Positions 49,719 to 58,094 of a stretch of 64,000 nt of DNA are shown piece after piece. Origin of the DNA: Neomesorhizobium albiziae (GTDB lineage Bacteria > Pseudomonadota > Alphaproteobacteria > Rhizobiales > Rhizobiaceae). The stretch spans positions 62,001-126,000 of the forward strand of contig NZ_FOSL01000013.1 in NCBI RefSeq assembly GCF_900114255.1. Reading direction: 5' to 3'. The notes under the pieces were generated by a model, which saw only the letters and a list, made by a program, of their open reading frames with translations, made no database searches and was not told the origin of the DNA. Position 1 is the first letter of the stretch, and the number at the start of each line of letters is the position of its first letter. Made by a program: the position numbers and the translations under genes.

Positions 49719-51328
49719 GGTACAGATGCGAAAATGAAGCAACATTGTCTTGAATTTATCATTGTTTTCATAGCGTTAGCGCTTTGAAGCATAATTTGGG
49801 TCCAGCCCTTGAACCAGCGCGTGCGCTGCGGCAGCCATACCCCCAGTTGTTCCGGGCCATCCTCATAGGTCGGCGAGGCGATTGTTTCGGTACGATAGCC
49901 GAAACGCGCCAGACGCAGGCCGAGGTCCGCATCCTCGGTAAGATTGTACGGATCCCAGCCGCCGACTTCCTGCAAAATGGATCGCCGGAAGTGGTTCGAG
50001 GTGCCGCCAAGCGGCAGCAACAGGCGACGGCTGGAAAGCCATGGCAACATGCCCCTGAACAGGGCCGCATATTCGAATGCGAACATATGGGCGATGATGC
50101 CGTTTTTGGCGTTCGCCACCTCCAACGGCGCCTGGACGCACGCCAGCTTGCCGTCGCTTGCCTCGAAGCGTTGCCAGGCTTCGATCAGTTGCAATGGGTG
50201 CGGCCGGTCCTCGGCATCATAAAGCACGACAAAATCGCTGCTGACGGCAGGCAGCGCATAGGCAAGCGCTTTCGGCTTCGTGCGTGGCCCCACGACCGGA
50301 ACCTCGATGACCTCGACCGCCGGGCGAAGCGGCTGCGCGCGGATGGCAGCCAGCGTCTCGTGATCGTCCGCCTCGCATACGAGCTTGATCTCGAGCTTGC
50401 TGAGCGGCCAGACGATATTGCCGAGCGCGATGAGCAGTTCCGGCACGATTTCGGCTTCCTTGTGGAGCGCGACGAGCACTGAATAGACGGGCATGGTTTT
50501 CGCCGCGACCGGGCCGGCCGCGAACCGGGCCGAGGCCGAGGCGGCGGACGCCGCGGCAAACCGCAAATAGATGCCGGCCAGGAAGAAAAATGAAGAAATA
50601 AAGTGAAATCCAACAAAGCTTTCGGCTGGATAGGCCCCAACCATCACGATCAGCCCCGCGACGAGACAGCCCAGCACGAAAGCCTGCCAGCCATTGAGCA
50701 CGAGGCGCGCCGAACGGTCAGGTCGGTTGTCGAAAAGATCGTTCACCGCGCGTTGGCCCAGAACCGGACGCGCCCTTTCGAACAAACCCCTACGCAACGC
50801 CGAAGGCGCTGTAATTTTCAAACTTTGGCGCAGTGCGGGCGACCGCAGCAACCGGCGCTTCAGGGCGGGAATATCGATGCCGTCGGTCGCGGCAATGACA
50901 TCGATGCCGGCCTTTTTGCGCAATGCGACGGGGGCTGCCCCCGGCCTGCGGCCAAGCAGCGCGACGATGTCGGCTTCCTGGACCACAAGCTTGTCCGGAT
51001 CGACGCAATCGAGGTAATCGACCCCGAGTTCGTCGGCCAACGCTCGATAGAGTGCGGCTTCGGGAACAATGCCGGATGCATGCAGTTCCCGCAGGAGCGA
51101 CACACCGTTGACGTGCGCCCGCATGGCAACATGGGTGCGCATCAGCTGCGAGAACCCCAGGCGGTCGAGAACGGGCCTCCACGTATCGAGTTCGGGGTAG
51201 CGCAACACCGCTTCAAGGCCAGTGTCGCCGGCTGAACTCGTGAAAGCTGGCGGTTCGAAAAACCGAAAACGGACGCCGGCGACACCCGCCGGCAGTGTTA
51301 ACGGAACGCCTTCCTCCGAAACGTTCAT
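49709..51328 (-). pseudogene. N-terminal part of the split GT2 glycosyltransferase
   Basis: About 510 native residues starting at ATG 51328 (GGGAGGAGCG precedes it). The first 170 residues include an MshEN/GspE-N-like domain (ALYRALADELGVDYLDCVDP), then two membrane helices and the GT2 domain: DxD-type LYDAEDRP, TEDADLG and QRTRW-FKGWTQ. After FKGWTQ the frame continues into element DNA (IMLQSANAMK...) and stops at 49709. The remaining 150 codons lie at 27264-27714. The intact enzyme would be a membrane polysaccharide synthase; the split should abolish it. Confidence 0.88.
49797..49814. repeat. attR-like 18-bp core repeat
   Basis: TGGGTCCAGCCCTTGAAC, identical to 27697-27714; lies within the glycosyltransferase codons for F-K-G-W-T-Q. 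Confidence 0.92.
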
Positions 51329-51729
51329 CGCTCCTCCCAGAACTGTAGGGCCTGCGAGCAATCTCAGCGCGTTGTCGGTCTTTCCTGCGCCGTCGATGCC
51401 ACTGGAGAAACAACCGGGTTTAAGGCGCAAGGAAGCCGCTGCCGGTCTCTGTGGGAGGTCCGGCCATAATGCCTTGATATACGTTTTAACTGTTTCGACT
51501 GCGCGGCCCCCCAAGCCGCTTCTGACAGTTGCCCCTACGTCATTAACATAAGTTAGCCGGCTTTCCCATGCAAAGCAATGAGCCGCGTGGCCGGCGGGTT
51601 TCGTCTTTCGCTCAATCCGGAAGCCGGCGGGCCGTGCCGAAAGCGCCCGCATTGACAGGTCGCGGCTGCCGGTATTGATTTCCGGCCATTCGACCGGGGC
51701 AGCGGCGCCCCATCTGGAGGGTGAATTCC

Positions 51730-52572
51730 TTGAGACCGATCGCGGCCTTTCTCGCTTCGCTGTGGATTGCCCTGCTCTTCGCCCAGGTGGCTCGGGCGGA
51801 CCAGCCGGCGATCCCGGTTTTCTGGGACGCCAGGGAGAGACTGGCCAAGCCCGACCTTACCGGCGTGAAGCGGCTGCGTTTTCTCACCACGACGGACTTT
51901 CCGCCGTTCAACTTCCTCGACGGATCGGGCCGGTTGACCGGCTTCCACGTTGACCTAGCGCGGGCGATCTGCACCGAACTCGAAATCCTCGACAAATGCC
52001 AGATCCAGGCGCTGCCGTGGCGGGAACTCGACGCGGCCCTCGCCGCCAAGGAGGGCGAGGCCATCATCGCTGGCATTTCCGTCACCGCGCAGACCCGCGA
52101 CAGATACGGCTTTTCCCGAGCCTATCTGCAGTTTCCCGCACGCTTCGCGGCGCGATCGGCATCGCCCATTGCGGAACCGCTATACACGACGTCTGCCGGC
52201 AAGCGCATCGGCGTCGTCGCCGGATCGGCGCATGAGCGCATGCTCCGCGACTATTTTCCGGAGGTCAAAGCGGTGACCTATGCCAGGCAGGATTGGGTGT
52301 TCGACGACCTCAAGGCCGGCAAGATCGACGGGACGTTCGGCGACGGCATGCGGCTCGCTTTCTGGCTCTCCGGATCCGATTCCGGGGCCTGCTGCCGTTT
52401 TGCGGGCGGCCCCTATCTGGCCCCGGAATATCTCGGCACCGGGCTCGCCATCGCAGCCGGCAAGGACGATCCGGCGCTCACCCAGATGTTCGATTACGCG
52501 CTGCAGCAGATCAACGTCAAAGGCATCTTCGCCGAACTCTACCTGCGCTACTTCCCGGTCAGCTTTTTCTGA
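51730..52572 (+). CDS. Exported solute-binding protein (family 3-like)
   Basis: About 280 residues with a Sec signal (LASLWIALLFAQVARA-D). Solute-binding features: LRFLTTTDFPPFNFLDGSGR, LTGFHVDLARAICTELEILD, VFDDLKAGKIDGTFGDG and EYLGTGLAIAAGKDD. It resembles amino-acid-binding proteins but no transporter genes are adjacent. The start is probably TTG 51730, correctly spaced from CTGGAGG; GTG 51721 is the alternative. It is divergent from the glycosyltransferase and may be part of a sensing system. Confidence 0.85.
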   Translation: MRPIAAFLASLWIALLFAQVARADQPAIPVFWDARERLAKPDLTGVKRLRFLTTTDFPPFNFLDGSGRLTGFHVDLARAICTELEILDKCQIQALPWRELDAALAAKEGEAIIAGISVTAQTRDRYGFSRAYLQFPARFAARSASPIAEPLYTTSAGKRIGVVAGSAHERMLRDYFPEVKAVTYARQDWVFDDLKAGKIDGTFGDGMRLAFWLSGSDSGACCRFAGGPYLAPEYLGTGLAIAAGKDDPALTQMFDYALQQINVKGIFAELYLRYFPVSFF

Positions 52573-53371
52573 ACGGCAGCATCAATGCCCAGAAAAGCCG
52601 CGTCGGGCTGTCGTCGCGGTAGGCGGTAAGCCCGATCTCGACGCCGTCATGGCCGCGTTTCGGCTGCGCGACATAGGTGCCGAACAGCCTGTCCCAGAAC
52701 GGAAAATTGAAGCCGTAATTGGAATCGGTCTCGGCCCGCTCGCACGAGTGGTGGACCCGGTGCATATCGGGCGTCACCAGGACCTTGCGCAAGGCGCGGT
52801 CGGCGCCAGCGCTAAGGCGGACATTCGAATGATTGAACATCGAGGTGCCGTTGAGCACGATCTCGAAGACCAGCACGCCAAGGACCGGTGCGCCGAGGAT
52901 GATGACTATCGCCGCCTTCCACAGCATCGACAACAGGATTTCGAGTGGATGGAAGCGCAGCCCGGTGGTCACATCGAGACCGGTGTCGGCGTGATGCATG
53001 CGATGGATGCGCCAAAGCAGCGGGATCTTGTGGCTCGCAACATGTTCCAGCCAGACCGCGAAATCGAGGATGACGAAGGACAGGATGCCGGCAACGACGC
53101 CGTCGAGGCCCAGCCATCGGAATAGGCCCCAGTGGTTAGCCTCCGCCCAGGCAGCGGCACCCACCGCCGCCGCCGGAAACACCAGCCGCAACACCGCCGA
53201 CGAGATCAGTACAATCGACAGGTTGGTGAACCAGCGCCGCGATTTCAGGGCGCCCGCCATTTCGGGCCGCTCAAGCCGTGGGGACCACAGTTCGAACCCC
53301 GCCATCGCCCCGAAGACAACCAGGAACGCGACGGCGCGGATAACGGGCTCGGAGAAGGACACTGCCTCCAT
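52559..53371 (-). CDS. Sterol desaturase/fatty-acid hydroxylase family protein
   Basis: 270 residues, four or more membrane helices, with the di-iron His clusters: WLEHVASHKIPLLWRIHRMH followed by H-A-D, then LRFHPLEI, and PDMHRVHHS. The family hydroxylates or desaturates lipids using O2. The substrate cannot be deduced. Its end overlaps the end of the solute-binding-protein gene by 14 bp (convergent). Confidence 0.9.
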   Translation of the reverse strand: MEAVSFSEPVIRAVAFLVVFGAMAGFELWSPRLERPEMAGALKSRRWFTNLSIVLISSAVLRLVFPAAAVGAAAWAEANHWGLFRWLGLDGVVAGILSFVILDFAVWLEHVASHKIPLLWRIHRMHHADTGLDVTTGLRFHPLEILLSMLWKAAIVIILGAPVLGVLVFEIVLNGTSMFNHSNVRLSAGADRALRKVLVTPDMHRVHHSCERAETDSNYGFNFPFWDRLFGTYVAQPKRGHDGVEIGLTAYRDDSPTRLFWALMLPFRKS

Positions 53372-53377
53372 CCAACA

Positions 53378-53785
53378 TCAGGTCAGCATGCGGTGGCGCG
53401 CCTTGGAAGCCAATTCGATGGCGTGCGCCGTCGTGTCGTCGATCTCAAGGGCCTGACGAAGCCGCTGCATGACGCGGACCTCCTCCATGCGCATTTCGAG
53501 GTCGACGGACGCCACTTCCACAGCCAGTGCGTAAGCGGTGTCGTGCAGGCGTGCGGGAATGGCCTTGCGCGCAAGCTCCAGGATCCCATCCAGGCTCCTG
53601 CCGTCATGCAGCAGTTGCTGGCAATCTTTGGCGACGGCTACCAGCCGGTCCTCGGGAAAATCGACAAACACCGGCCACGACCGCACCACCTGCCCGATCC
53701 GCGCCAGTTCCTCGTCTGTCATGTCGCGGTCGGAGGCAGACGTGATGACCATCACGTAGATCATCGCTTCGTGGGCGGTCGGCAT
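53378..53785 (-). CDS. TerB-like protein
   Basis: About 135 residues. It matches the TerB (tellurite-resistance) helical domain: AMIYVMVITSASDRDMTDEE, LARIGQVVRSWPVFVDF and AYALAVEVASVDLEMRMEEV (acidic metal-binding-type patterns). The start at 53785 follows TTGGAGACCTCCAGACC. It is six bases upstream of the sterol-desaturase gene, so the two are likely co-transcribed. Confidence 0.8.
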   Translation of the reverse strand: MPTAHEAMIYVMVITSASDRDMTDEELARIGQVVRSWPVFVDFPEDRLVAVAKDCQQLLHDGRSLDGILELARKAIPARLHDTAYALAVEVASVDLEMRMEEVRVMQRLRQALEIDDTTAHAIELASKARHRMLT

Positions 53786-53828
53786 GGTCTGGAGGTCTCC
53801 AAGCAATTGATTTGCCGCCCGAACTTAC

Positions 53829-53874
53829 TGCATCGGCCCGAAAATCGGAATCGATTTTCGGAAAGCACGATGCA
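53829..53874. repeat. Nested palindrome of a TGCATCG type
   Basis: Outer stem TGCATCG (53829-53835)/CGATGCA (53868-53874) and inner stem CCGAAAATCG (53838-53847)/CGATTTTCGG (53852-53861). The architecture resembles the GCATGTCG-family repeats at 10592 and 13492. It is followed by a further palindrome around 53892-53930 (AGAGCG...CGCTCT). Confidence 0.7.
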
Positions 53875-54047
53875 TCGATTCAAAGTCTTAGAGCGTCCTT
53901 TTGTGCGTCCACATGGACGCACGGCGCTCTAAGGACGCACCGTCTCCACTGCAATGAAAATGGCCGGAATCGTTGACGCCTGCGATGTGCACGCATAGAG
54001 CATGCCGTCTTCGGCGGAAGTTCCGCCCAACGAAAAGGGCTCTCGAC

Positions 54048-55694
54048 ATGACGAGATCAAATACCATCGATCTCAACCCCGAACTGCTTGCCGCCGCCGC
54101 GGAGAGCAAAGCCTGGCCGTTCGAGGAAGCCAGGAAGATCGTCGAGCGCTACAAGGGCCGCGATTTCCCCGAAACCGTCCTGTTCGAGACCGGCTACGGC
54201 CCTTCGGGCCTGCCGCATATCGGCACGTTTGGGGAAGTGGCGCGCACCACCATGGTGCGGCACGCCTTCCGCGTGCTGACCGGGGACAAGGTCAAGACCA
54301 AGCTCATCTGCTTTTCCGACGACATGGACGGCATGCGCAAGATTCCCGACAACGTGCCGGACCGCGCATTCCTGGAGCCCTACCTGCACATGCCGCTGAC
54401 CGTGGTGCCCAATCCCTTCGGCGGCGATTATGCCAGCTTCGGCGATCACAACAACGCGATGCTGTGCCGCTTCCTCGACACCTTCGGCTTCGACTACGAG
54501 TTCGCCAGTGCCACCCAGTATTACCGCTCGGGCCGCTTCGACGAGATGCTGCTGCGCGCCGCCGAGCGCTACGACCAGATCATGGCGGTGATGCTGCCGA
54601 CGCTCGGCGAGGAGCGCCAGGCGACCTACAGCCCCTTCCTGCCGATCTCGCCGAAGTCCGGCCGCGTGCTCTACGTCCCGATGAAGCATGTCGACGCCAA
54701 GGCCGGCACGATCACCTTCGACGACGAAGACGGCGCCGAAACCACGCTCTCCGTCACCGGTGGCAAGGTGAAGCTGCAATGGAAGCCGGATTTCGGCATG
54801 CGATGGGCAGCGCTTGGCGTCGATTTCGAAATGTTCGGCAAGGACCACCAGACCAATGCGGTGATCTACGACCGCATCTGCAATATCCTCGGCGGTCGCG
54901 CGCCGGAGCATTTCGTCTACGAACTGTTCCTCGACGAGAACGGCCAGAAGATCTCGAAGTCGAAGGGCAACGGGCTGACCATCGACGAATGGCTGACCTA
55001 TGCGCCGACGGAAAGCCTCGGGCTCTACATGTTCCAGCGGCCGCGACAGGCCAAGAAGCTGTATTTCGACGTCATCCCGAAGGCGGTGGACGAATATTAT
55101 TCCTTCCTCGCGGCCTATCCGCGGCAGGAATGGAAGGAGCGGCTCGGCAACCCGGTCTGGCACATGCACGACGGCAATCCGCCGGCGATCGACCTGCCGG
55201 TGCCGTTCTCGATGCTGCTCAACCTGGCGACTGCCTCGAACGCGGAAAACGCCGGCGTCATGTGGGGTTTCATCTCCAACTATGCGCCCGGCGTCACCCC
55301 GCAGACGCATCCGCATCTCGATCGGCTGGTCGGCTATGCCCTCCAGTATTTCCGTGACTTCGTGAAGAAGAACTACCGCGCGCCCGACGACGTGGAACGC
55401 GACGCGCTGGCAAAGCTGTCGGCGGGTCTCGGCCAGCTGCCGGCCAATGCCAATGGCGAAGCGATCCAGAACGCCGCCCTCAACGTGGCGCGCAAGGTCG
55501 AGCGCTACCAGGACCATTCGAAACAGAGCCCGGAAGGCGGACCGGGCGTTTCGGGAGGCTTCTTCCAGATGATCTATCAGGTGCTGATCGGCCAGGAACG
55601 CGGGCCGCGTTTCGGCTCGTTTGTCGCGCTGTATGGCGTCGAGGAAACACGGGGTCTGATCGACAAGGCGTTGACCGGCAAGCTGGCCGCTTAG
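54048..55694 (+). CDS. lysK: Lysyl-tRNA synthetase, class I
   Basis: 548 residues. A class I LysRS, typical of alphaproteobacteria: HIGH-type motif [15 protein letters not shown]-type KISKSKGNG and the class I LysRS core ([15 protein letters not shown]). It charges tRNA-Lys in the cytoplasm. Start at 54048 (MTRSNTIDL); the frame is open upstream to 53973 without conservation. A palindromic repeat follows. Confidence 0.95.
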   Translation: MTRSNTIDLNPELLAAAAESKAWPFEEARKIVERYKGRDFPETVLFETGYGPSGLPHIGTFGEVARTTMVRHAFRVLTGDKVKTKLICFSDDMDGMRKIPDNVPDRAFLEPYLHMPLTVVPNPFGGDYASFGDHNNAMLCRFLDTFGFDYEFASATQYYRSGRFDEMLLRAAERYDQIMAVMLPTLGEERQATYSPFLPISPKSGRVLYVPMKHVDAKAGTITFDDEDGAETTLSVTGGKVKLQWKPDFGMRWAALGVDFEMFGKDHQTNAVIYDRICNILGGRAPEHFVYELFLDENGQKISKSKGNGLTIDEWLTYAPTESLGLYMFQRPRQAKKLYFDVIPKAVDEYYSFLAAYPRQEWKERLGNPVWHMHDGNPPAIDLPVPFSMLLNLATASNAENAGVMWGFISNYAPGVTPQTHPHLDRLVGYALQYFRDFVKKNYRAPDDVERDALAKLSAGLGQLPANANGEAIQNAALNVARKVERYQDHSKQSPEGGPGVSGGFFQMIYQVLIGQERGPRFGSFVALYGVEETRGLIDKALTGKLAA

Positions 55695-55745
55695 CGCGCC
55701 AACCGGCCTGAACATCAGACAATTTTCGACTTAGACGGAAACTGC

Positions 55746-55785
55746 CCCTCACCCTTACCCTCTCCCCGTAAGTACGGGGCGAGGG
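55746..55785. repeat. Palindromic intergenic repeat after lysK
   Basis: CCCCGTA-AG-TACGGGG (55764-55779), flanked by CCCTC/GAGGG, in the convergent gap after lysK. It resembles other C-rich palindromes at 57940 and 63130. Confidence 0.6.
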
Positions 55786-55835
55786 GGCGTCGGCGTTACG
55801 GCCAGCCTCCTGGCGCTGCCTCATATGGAATTACG

Positions 55836-56612
55836 CTACTGGAGCGGAACCTCTGCCGGGTCCGCTTCAAGCACGGGCAGTTGCGCACCGTCCGGCAACG
55901 GAGCCGTTTCGATACGCACCGGTGGCGGGCCATAGACGCCCTTCGCGGCGGACTGCGCCTTTTCGCCGAGTTCGGCGTAAGGGCCACCGGCAGCGGCGCG
56001 CGCCCAGCCGTTCTCGACCAGCCATTCGCCCATATTGTCGGTGCCGATGCGGCACTCCGCGGTGATCGCGCCGGGCTCAGCGCCTTCCGGCATCGCACAG
56101 ATGACCGCTCGCCCGCGCAGGAAGGAGCGGAACGCCGTCCTTGCCCGTGCGCCGCATGGCCAGGAATCGCCCTTGAAATTGCATGTTTCGTCAGCGTCGA
56201 CGGGCTCGGTTCCAGCGATGGTGACCGAGTAGCCCATTGCCTCGAAAGTGCCGGCCGCGTTGCTGATCGGGCGATGGAGGCTGGTTCCGTCCCAGTCCGC
56301 CGGCCTTTTGATGTCCGGTTGCTTCGCCTGGCCGAGGTCGCTCAGCGGCGCACGCGGCTCGACGCGCTGGTAGCGGGCGGTGGTTTCCGGCGCGGGTTCG
56401 CTTTCGGGTTCGGGCGGCTGGACAGCCGTGTCAGGTTCGCCTTCCGCCGCCGTGTCGTCGGGTTCGGGCAGTTCCAGCATGGCAGGATCGATCTCGTCGA
56501 CGGTGATTGACGTCGCCTCGCTGTCAACCAGATTTCGCCCGCTGGCGACGATGCCAACACAGAGCAACGCTATCGACGCCATCGCGCCAAGGGCAACAGC
56601 AGGCCGCATCAC
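55836..56612 (-). CDS. Exported SNase-like (thermonuclease-related) protein
   Basis: 258 residues. It has a membrane anchor (residues 3-23), a Pro/Glu-rich linker (about 40-80), and a C-terminal SNase-like domain: FRSFLRGRAVICAMPEGAEP, TAECRIGTDNMGEWLVENGW, ARAAAGGPYAELGEKAQSAA, KGVYG. Catalytic Arg/Glu of SNase are not clear, so it may be non-catalytic. It is co-directional with the upstream S24-type regulator, three bases apart, so they are likely one operon. Confidence 0.78.
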   Translation of the reverse strand: MMRPAVALGAMASIALLCVGIVASGRNLVDSEATSITVDEIDPAMLELPEPDDTAAEGEPDTAVQPPEPESEPAPETTARYQRVEPRAPLSDLGQAKQPDIKRPADWDGTSLHRPISNAAGTFEAMGYSVTIAGTEPVDADETCNFKGDSWPCGARARTAFRSFLRGRAVICAMPEGAEPGAITAECRIGTDNMGEWLVENGWARAAAGGPYAELGEKAQSAAKGVYGPPPVRIETAPLPDGAQLPVLEADPAEVPLQ

Positions 56613-56615
56613 GCC

Positions 56616-57266
56616 CTACTGGCTCGCCCAGACGATGCGCGCCACCCATTCGATCTCCGGCGTCGGGATTTCCCGGTTGGGGTGTTCGGGGTTGAGCGAC
56701 ACCAGTTCGACCGACTTCGTTGTCTGCCGCTCGAGCAGCTTGGCCATCACTTCGCCCTCGCGCGTCTTGACCACCACGCGGTCGCCACGACGCACGGCCG
56801 CACCCGGCCTGACGATCAGCACGTCGCCGTTGCGGTAGAGCGGCAGCATGGAATCGCCCTGCACCTGCAAGGCATAGGAGCCGTCATCATTGCGCGACGG
56901 CAATTCGACCAGATCCCACCCCTGCCCCGCTGGAAAACCGGCATCGTCGAAGAAGCCGCCGGCGCCCGCCTGGGCGAAGCCGAGCAGCGGCACCGAAGAG
57001 GTCTGGCGCGGCAACGCGTCGGAGGGCGCCGACGGCTTGCCTTCGACAAGGCCCAGAAATTCGTCGAGCGAAGCGCCCGTCGCCTCGATGATCTTGGCCA
57101 GCGATTCGGTCGACGGCCAGCGCGGGCGGCCGTCGGACGACAGCCGCTTCGACTTGTTGAAAGCCGTCGAATCGAGCCCGGCACGCTTGGCGAGACCGGA
57201 AGCCGACAATGAATAACGTTCGGCCAAAGCGTCAATCGCGGCCCAGACGCGCTCGTGCGAGAGCAT
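56616..57266 (-). CDS. S24/LexA-like HTH regulator
   Basis: 216 residues: an N-terminal HTH (LSASGLAKRAGLDSTAFNKS) and a C-terminal S24 self-cleavage-type domain with the Ser in VQGDSMLPLYRNGDVL and Lys in GDRVVVKTREGEVMAK. It matches CI/LexA-like regulators commonly encoded on Rhizobiales chromosomes. Whether it self-cleaves or senses stress cannot be told. It is upstream of the SNase-like gene in a likely operon. Confidence 0.88.
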   Translation of the reverse strand: MLSHERVWAAIDALAERYSLSASGLAKRAGLDSTAFNKSKRLSSDGRPRWPSTESLAKIIEATGASLDEFLGLVEGKPSAPSDALPRQTSSVPLLGFAQAGAGGFFDDAGFPAGQGWDLVELPSRNDDGSYALQVQGDSMLPLYRNGDVLIVRPGAAVRRGDRVVVKTREGEVMAKLLERQTTKSVELVSLNPEHPNREIPTPEIEWVARIVWASQ

Positions 57267-57379
57267 GGCTCCGCTCCCTGGGACAGGAAAAAATACCTTT
57301 TACCTACTTAACGCCGGCAGTCTTTCTTGTCCAGCGCCAGTACAAAACTTCCCACATCGACCTCCAGAATTTCCACCCG

Positions 57380-57922
57380 TCACCCCTGCTTGGCCAGTTC
57401 GCGCAGGCGGCCGTGCGAGGCCATGAAGATCTTTTCCGGCTCGGTCGGCGGGCGCGGGGTGATCTTATGGCCGAGCCCGCCGATCACCTCGTCGATCGCC
57501 AGGAAGCGGCGGTTGGAAAAATCGTAGATGCCGGCGGTGGTCATCACCAGCGCTGCCGTCTGCCCACCCTCAAGCACGAAGCGGTGACGGCCGATGACCT
57601 GCGTGTCCTCCCAGGTCTCGACGGTGGAGACCACGTCGAACCGCTTCCACAGCCTGATCTCGCGGACATAGACGGCCTGCAAACCGCCCATCATCGGCGC
57701 CCAGCCGTTTTTGCGGGCAAGCCCGAGAAGCCCGGCGCGCATGAAGATGTCGATGCGGCCGACATCGGCCAGCATCATGTAGCGCGCATTGTTCAGATGC
57801 AGGTTGGAATCGATATCGGTCGGCAGGCAGCGGAAGGTCAGACGGCTCTCATCGCCCATTCGGTAGCGGCCGCGGCTTTTCGCGGTCAGCGCCATCCTTG
57901 CGAGGCGTGCCCAGACATACAT
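57380..57922 (-). CDS. Acyl-CoA thioesterase (4HBT-like)
   Basis: About 180 residues. The hotdog-fold thioesterase pattern is visible: LTFRCLPTDIDSNLHLNNAR (catalytic D/N region), YMMLADVGRIDIFM and VVSTVETWEDTQVIGRHRFV. It would hydrolyse an acyl-CoA. ATG 57922 follows GGAGTTCTTCC. It is co-directional with the fatty-acid oxidation cluster, separated by a palindromic region. Confidence 0.85.
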   Translation of the reverse strand: MYVWARLARMALTAKSRGRYRMGDESRLTFRCLPTDIDSNLHLNNARYMMLADVGRIDIFMRAGLLGLARKNGWAPMMGGLQAVYVREIRLWKRFDVVSTVETWEDTQVIGRHRFVLEGGQTAALVMTTAGIYDFSNRRFLAIDEVIGGLGHKITPRPPTEPEKIFMASHGRLRELAKQG

Positions 57923-57935
57923 GGAAGAACTCCGT

Positions 57936-58084
57936 TCTTCCTTCTCCCCGTTCACGGGGAGAAGGTGGCCCGAAAGGGCCGGATGAGGGGCAACGTCAAC
58001 TTCAGCGCTTTATCTTGCGCCCCTCACCTGCCTCCTGAGCCCGTCGAAGGGCGCACCCTCTCACCGAGAACTGGGGAGAGGAAA
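57936..58084. repeat. Palindromic repeats between thioesterase and fadJ
   Basis: CCTTCTCCCC-GTTCAC-GGGGAGAAGG (57940-57964) is a perfect stem, followed by GGCCCGAAAGGGCC and a more distant CCTCAC/GTGAGG-type pairing ending near CTGGGGAGAGG at 58080. It lies after the stop of fadJ, so may end that transcript. Confidence 0.6.
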
Positions 58085-58094
58085 TCTCTTCGCC

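Larger units (their letters stand above)
27697..49814. mobile_element. 22.1-kb integrative element inserted in a glycosyltransferase gene
   Basis: Bounded by an 18-bp direct repeat (27697-27714 and 49797-49814) that is part of the interrupted gene. A tyrosine recombinase starts 168 bp inside the left end, and an AlpA-like protein ends 138 bp inside the right end. Imperfect 17-bp repeats lie just inside both ends (27824-27840, 49702-49718). The interior has phage-like replication genes, small exported proteins and regulators, and a large peptidoglycan-degrading protein, but no recognised capsid, terminase or conjugation genes. The reading frame rejoins perfectly if the element is removed. Confidence 0.9.

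Noticed and set aside
27697-49814. A complete prophage
   Set aside because: No terminase, portal, capsid or tail proteins are recognisable, although several unassigned proteins remain.
51329-51729. An N-terminal extension of the glycosyltransferase up to 51652
   Set aside because: The frame is open, but the ATG at 51328 has an excellent ribosome-binding site and the extension has no conserved pattern.
54057-55715. 552-aa minus-strand frame opposite lysK
   Set aside because: Complementary-strand shadow of a clear class I LysRS gene.
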